This document shows, in pieces, positions 60,628 to 64,000 of a stretch of DNA of 64,000 bases. Under the pieces are notes generated by a model, which saw only the letters and a program-made list of their open reading frames with translations, did not search any database and was not told the DNA's origin. Location: the NCBI RefSeq assembly GCF_009913235.1, contig NZ_CP047897.1:620001-684000 (forward strand). Direction: 5' to 3'. Made by a program: the position numbers and the translations under genes. Source of the stretch: Nibribacter ruber (GTDB lineage: Bacteria > Bacteroidota > Bacteroidia > Cytophagales > Hymenobacteraceae). Numbering within the stretch: the first letter of the stretch is position 1; the number at the start of each line of letters is the position of its first letter.

Positions 60628-60665
60628 CGTTTTTGGCCTAATTTCTCCAAAACAGGTCAAAAATG
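60628..60665. repeat. Palindrome P, copy 25
   Basis: Convergent gap. It lies between the two inverted arms of family C, giving a nested hairpin. Confidence 0.8.
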
Positions 60666-60704
60666 ACAATTGAATTTAGGTGAATGTGGCCTGAATAAAT
60701 TGTC

Positions 60705-60738
60705 ACACTTCCACATCTCCAAATCTTCACATCCAAAA
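60705..60738. repeat. Family C short-period repeat, inverted
   Basis: Units TTCCACATC, TCCAAATC and TTCACATCC, complementary to 60558 and 61343. It ends 1 bp from the miaE stop codon. Confidence 0.65.
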
Positions 60739-60739
60739 A

Positions 60740-61333
60740 TCAGTGCATTCTATCTGGACGATGTTCCAGGTTGGCAATGATGTCGGCTTCAATTTCCAGC
60801 AGTTCTTTCAGGCGGGCGTCTACTACTTCTTTGGGCATGTATTCTTTGGCCAGCTTCACGAAGCTCACATAATGCCCCGCCTCTGACACCATGAGCTCAT
60901 AATAGAACTTCTGCAGATCCTCGTCCTGTATGTTCTTCCAAAGCAGCTTGAACCGCTCACAGGATCTTGCTTCTACCAGGGCATTGACTAACAGGTGGTC
61001 CATGAGTTGCCGTTCACGCAAATCGCCTTTCCGGATGTGCTTGCTCAATTGCACAACGTATTCGTCATTGCGGTTTCGGCCCAGGGCGTAGCCGCGTTTT
61101 TTAAGTTCGTCTAAGACCCGCTCAAAATGGCTCCACTCCTCGGCTACCAGTGCCGTCAATTCTTCTACCAGCTTGGTTTTGTCTGGGTACTTCACAATCA
61201 AAGAAATGGCTGAACTGGCAGCTTTCTGCTCGCAGTACGCATGGTCCACCAGAATCTCCTCAATGTTCATCTCTGCGATGTTCACCCACCGCGGATCTGT
61301 TGGGAGTTGCAATTTTAAAATACTCTTGGCCAC
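60740..61333 (-). CDS. miaE: tRNA-(ms2io6A)-hydroxylase
   Basis: A 197-aa ferritin-like diiron oxygenase that hydroxylates ms2i6A37 in tRNA. Iron ligands are readable as Glu/His in the helices: ILVDHAYCEQKAAS, EEWSHFERV, EARSCERF and SEAGHYVSF, giving the expected two Glu-x-x-His sets. Length fits MiaE. The start is a GTG at 61333 (MAKSILKLQLP). Family C repeats abut both ends of the gene, 1 bp after the stop and about 10 bp before the start. miaA and miaB are not in the window. Confidence 0.9.
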   Translation of the reverse strand: MAKSILKLQLPTDPRWVNIAEMNIEEILVDHAYCEQKAASSAISLIVKYPDKTKLVEELTALVAEEWSHFERVLDELKKRGYALGRNRNDEYVVQLSKHIRKGDLRERQLMDHLLVNALVEARSCERFKLLWKNIQDEDLQKFYYELMVSEAGHYVSFVKLAKEYMPKEVVDARLKELLEIEADIIANLEHRPDRMH

Positions 61334-61342
61334 TTTTTTTGG

Positions 61343-61378
61343 TTTGAAGATGTGAAGATTTGGAAATGTGGAGATTTG
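61343..61378. repeat. Family C short-period repeat, right
   Basis: GAAGATGTGAAGATTTGG and GAAATGTGGAGATTTG units directly upstream of the miaE GTG. With 60705-60738 it brackets miaE as inverted repeats. Confidence 0.65.
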
Positions 61379-61423
61379 AAAAATGTTATTTCTTACATGA
61401 GAAATGAAGCATTGCGCTAAAGT

Positions 61424-61461
61424 CGTTTTTGGCCTGTTTTCTGTAAAACAGGCTAAAAACG
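61424..61461. repeat. Palindrome P, copy 26
   Basis: Near-consensus copy (arms CGTTTTTGGCCTGTTTTC and GTAAAACAGGCTAAAAACG) between the porin stop and miaE. Confidence 0.9.
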
Positions 61462-61520
61462 ACTTTATCTAATTCATTGAAATCAATGAATCAATTCATT
61501 TTCAGATTTTAACATCAAAA

Positions 61521-63446
61521 TTAATCATAGAAATTCCAACGCACCCCAAAGATGAAGCTGAACGGGTTGGCAGAATAAATGGGGGTAGTGAAATAGCCTG
61601 GTTCCCAGCTGGAGCTGACAGCGTTAAGGTTGCTGAGCTTCAGGAAGAGGTTCACGGTTTTAATGTCGGCGTTCAGGAACAGGTCCAGTACGGGGTATTG
61701 GGTTATTTTGAACTCGTTTTGCAGGTAGTACTGCTGCGTCACGGGCATGTAAGCATCGGCGTAATATCCTGAATGCCAATTAGCCTCCACCCCTGCCTGG
61801 ACCGTGATGGCGTTCTTGAACATGGGGCCCTGAGCATACAGTCTTCCGGTCCAGTACCACTCCGGCATTCTTATCACCTTGGGGCCGTTGATGCTGTTGT
61901 AGTAAACGGTATTGTCCAGCACCAGGGCCTTCCAGGTGAATTTGTGTTGCACGTTGGCTTGCAGCAGGAAATTGGTGCCGGAAGTTTGGGCTGGTTCGGC
62001 CTGGTGGTTGCTGGTAGAATCCTGGAAGTACACATGGTTGTTTAAGATGGTGTACTTGACCTGTGCCCGTAGATAGTTGTTGAACGCAGATGCTTCCAAT
62101 TGCGCCATGGATTGGTCTGCCGTGGTGTTTTCAAAGCTGTTGAACCATTCAAAGTGATTGCTGTAATGGACCCGTTGCAATAAAGTAGGCGAATAGGATG
62201 TGCGGGTCTGGCTAAGGGTCAACCACTTGAAACGGGCTTGGGCGGTAAGGCGGTAGTCATCACCGCCAATTTGCAATTCGCCGTCTGTGGTCACGTAAAT
62301 ATCATTTTTGAGCTTGAATTGAGCCTCACCGCCAATGAAATTATCTGCCACGTCTAAGGTTAAACCACCCTCTTGGTACGTAACAGGATCTGAGCCGATG
62401 GCGTTGCGCGAGGTTATCTCATATTGTCCGTCTCTTCTTTTTACATAGGCGCGGTACACAAAGAAACGAGTGCTGCCCATCACGCCAAAAGTGTTCTCCA
62501 ATTGCCGGTACAGGGTATTGTCCAGCGTTTTATTGGCGTCTAGAATGGTTCTGGGATAAAATAGCAACATCCTGGGGTTGGAATCTCCGCTGTAAGGCAG
62601 GTTCTCATCGGCGAACCGCGTTTCTTGTGAAAACCCGTCCAGCGTATGATAGAGCTGCAAACCCGGGCTAATTAGTTTGTACCACTGCGTAGCGTGCAAA
62701 GTGTGTCTGTCTTCCTTGGAAAAAGCGTTGGTTAACCACACGGGTTCGTTCTGGTAATCAAAAAGTTCTGCTTCGGTTTCACCGGCCACTGGCTGTATGC
62801 CCCCAGACTCAATCTGCTCATGCGAAGTAAGAGCATAGTTAGCCATGATGTGGTAGCGGTCATTCTTGCTGAAATAATGCGTGAATGCCTGCAGGCCATA
62901 GTGTTCAATCAAGTCCAGGTTTCTAGGATTGCCAATTTGGCGGGTGGCCCCCAGGCGCTCCAGCCCCAAGCCCACGTTCCAGCGGGAGTTAACGTTGCGG
63001 GTATGTTTGGCCCTGAAAATCTGTTCGCCTTTTGAACCCTGCAGGTAATGCAGAAACGTAAACGGCGACTTGGTGTCATAGTATTCTATCTGGTCTGGAC
63101 GTACGGCGTACACATCAAACGCATTTCTGCCGGGGCGGGTGCCCAAGGTTAGCGGCATGCGCCAGAATAGAGGCTGGGAAGCGGTGCCCACGTTGCCTAG
63201 GTTCTGCTGTAAGGTGGAGTCATAATACCAGTGCCGGGTGCTGTGCAGGTTAGTGAGCGAGGTATCTATGGGGGCAGAGGCATAGTTGCCTTTGAAGATC
63301 TGGGCTTCATATAATACCCTGGTGGTGGCAGAACCGTAAATGGCCTTGGTAGAGTCATCTATGATCTGGGCCTGGGCGTGGTTAAGAGCTGCACTTGCCC
63401 ATAGCAGGGAGGCCGCAATACATATCTTTTTATAAGTCACGGTCAA
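61521..63446 (-). CDS. Putative porin (Porin_10-type beta barrel)
   Basis: A 641-aa outer-membrane protein with a signal peptide (ICIAASLLWASAALNHAQA) and a barrel made of alternating aromatic strands; visible are WYYDSTLQQNLGN, FTFLHYLQGSKGEQIF and the final strand NPFSFIFGVRWNFYD ending in an aromatic residue pattern normal for barrel proteins. This corresponds to the Bacteroidota putative-porin family. The start is TTG 63446 or GTG 63440, both directly after the lpxK stop, so translation is probably coupled to lpxK. Confidence 0.87.
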   Translation of the reverse strand: MTVTYKKICIAASLLWASAALNHAQAQIIDDSTKAIYGSATTRVLYEAQIFKGNYASAPIDTSLTNLHSTRHWYYDSTLQQNLGNVGTASQPLFWRMPLTLGTRPGRNAFDVYAVRPDQIEYYDTKSPFTFLHYLQGSKGEQIFRAKHTRNVNSRWNVGLGLERLGATRQIGNPRNLDLIEHYGLQAFTHYFSKNDRYHIMANYALTSHEQIESGGIQPVAGETEAELFDYQNEPVWLTNAFSKEDRHTLHATQWYKLISPGLQLYHTLDGFSQETRFADENLPYSGDSNPRMLLFYPRTILDANKTLDNTLYRQLENTFGVMGSTRFFVYRAYVKRRDGQYEITSRNAIGSDPVTYQEGGLTLDVADNFIGGEAQFKLKNDIYVTTDGELQIGGDDYRLTAQARFKWLTLSQTRTSYSPTLLQRVHYSNHFEWFNSFENTTADQSMAQLEASAFNNYLRAQVKYTILNNHVYFQDSTSNHQAEPAQTSGTNFLLQANVQHKFTWKALVLDNTVYYNSINGPKVIRMPEWYWTGRLYAQGPMFKNAITVQAGVEANWHSGYYADAYMPVTQQYYLQNEFKITQYPVLDLFLNADIKTVNLFLKLSNLNAVSSSWEPGYFTTPIYSANPFSFIFGVRWNFYD

Positions 63447-63448
63447 AA

Positions 63449-64000
63449 TTAAGAATTTATATGAAACCCCTCGTTCGCCAGCGCTTGGCGCATGTTGTCG
63501 TCAAAGGCCGGAACATGGGGCCAAAACTCATTCACAATAGGCAGATAAAACAAGGGCATTTTGGTTACATACGTCTCCAGGCCAGGCTGTTGCCATTTCA
63601 CGGCGTCCTTTTGCGTCATGAAAACAGGAACCTGCTCCCGGTCGGGTTGACGCTCCCATTCCCGGTAGATTTCTTCTATACGAGCCTTGCTGTATTCGGC
63701 GTGGTCTGCCCCCTCAAAATGACGAAGCACTGCATAGCCTTCCTCCTGTAAATAACTTACCAAAGGCGCCGCATTGGCAATACCCGTCACCAGCAGAATG
63801 CGCTTGGTAAAAAGGGAGCTGCTCCCGAAGCCTACCGGAGTTCCGTACCGGATTCGGCTGAAAAAGACCGGTACTTCTGCCTTACTGAACAGATGAACCT
63901 GCTGCGTTATTGTCTCCTGTTGTTGATGGGTAAGAGAACCGGGACATTTGGTAACCACTACAGCATCGGCCCGCATGGCCCCAGACCTTGGTTCCCGCAA
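63449..64000 (-). CDS. lpxK: Tetraacyldisaccharide 4'-kinase, C-terminal part
   Basis: The gene runs off the right edge; the last 183 codons are visible. LpxK phosphorylates the 4' position of the lipid A disaccharide at the inner membrane. The visible segment REPRSGAMRADAVVVTK is the family-typical LREPxxxxxRAD region after the catalytic core, followed by LVTGIANAAPLVSYL and DHAEYS, also LpxK-like. The stop is 2 bp before the porin start, so the two genes form an operon for envelope parts. Confidence 0.9.
   Translation of the reverse strand: MREPRSGAMRADAVVVTKCPGSLTHQQQETITQQVHLFSKAEVPVFFSRIRYGTPVGFGSSSLFTKRILLVTGIANAAPLVSYLQEEGYAVLRHFEGADHAEYSKARIEEIYREWERQPDREQVPVFMTQKDAVKWQQPGLETYVTKMPLFYLPIVNEFWPHVPAFDDNMRQALANEGFHINS

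Noticed and set aside
1876-61461. Palindrome P as plain intrinsic terminators
   Set aside because: The stem ends in ACG, not in a T-run, and many copies lie next to a separate complete terminator; some lie in divergent gaps or in a CDS.

Overview
The window reads as a chromosomal segment of a Bacteroidota bacterium, most likely a Hymenobacteraceae member (Rufibacter/Nibribacter-like). The evidence is mid-GC DNA, Bacteroidota -7 promoter boxes (TAnnTTTG), type III glutamine synthetase, the long Bacteroidota form of IspG, TlpA-like proteins with a DUF4369-type N-terminus, OMP_b-brl_3 receptors, a Porin_10-type protein and DUF2167/DUF885 proteins. The genus is inference; no rRNA or tRNA gene was seen. 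Nearly all the window is core housekeeping sequence with small accessory insertions.

Layout. 1-8.1 kb: start of a sugar transferase, pcm, a hotdog thioesterase, a HolD-like small protein, a TlpA-like lipoprotein, gatB, alaS. 8.3-18.4 kb: MerR regulator, dprA with an overlapping class IV aminotransferase, M19 dipeptidase, thrC, LysR/cupin pair, pncB and pncA (convergent NAD-salvage pair), GNAT. 18.6-24.9 kb: ABC exporter, a DUF559 nuclease gene bounded by 43-bp inverted repeats, a 5'-truncated MFS gene, an AT-rich OLD-like ATPase/TOPRIM gene, thyA. 25-34.2 kb: DUF885 lipoprotein, a 780-bp repeat-filled gap, a coiled-coil membrane protein and zinc-ribbon protein, an SF1 helicase, SlyD-like FKBP, AcpH-like, PPOX-fold and CrtA-like proteins. 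34.3-49.7 kb: leuS, mmcQ, DUF2167, a 56-aa membrane protein, a frameshifted acyltransferase, ispG, type III glnA with an operator-like array, an LTA-synthase-like sulfatase, mtaB, and a membrane protein/HTH pair under a four-half-site dyad. 49.8-64 kb: BASS transporter, two paralogous outer-membrane receptors, OmpH-like lipoprotein, FtsX/MacB-type permease, a GATase-like protein, miaE, porin, and the end of lpxK.

The strongest unexplained signal is not a protein. A near-perfect 38-bp palindrome (arm CGTTTTTGGCCTGTTTTC and its complement, called P here) occurs 26 times by my count, about once per 2.5 kb. Every convergent gene gap longer than 3 bp (9 of 9) contains exactly one copy, against 3 of 11 divergent gaps. 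One copy lies inside a coding sequence, and another precedes an ATG by one base. Short-period repeats of several other families abut stop and start codons of merR, dprA, miaE, the helicase gene and the DUF559 module, and one seems to have supplied the first codons of dprA. Together they look like a layered repeat system that fills gene ends. Counts were made by eye and need a motif search.
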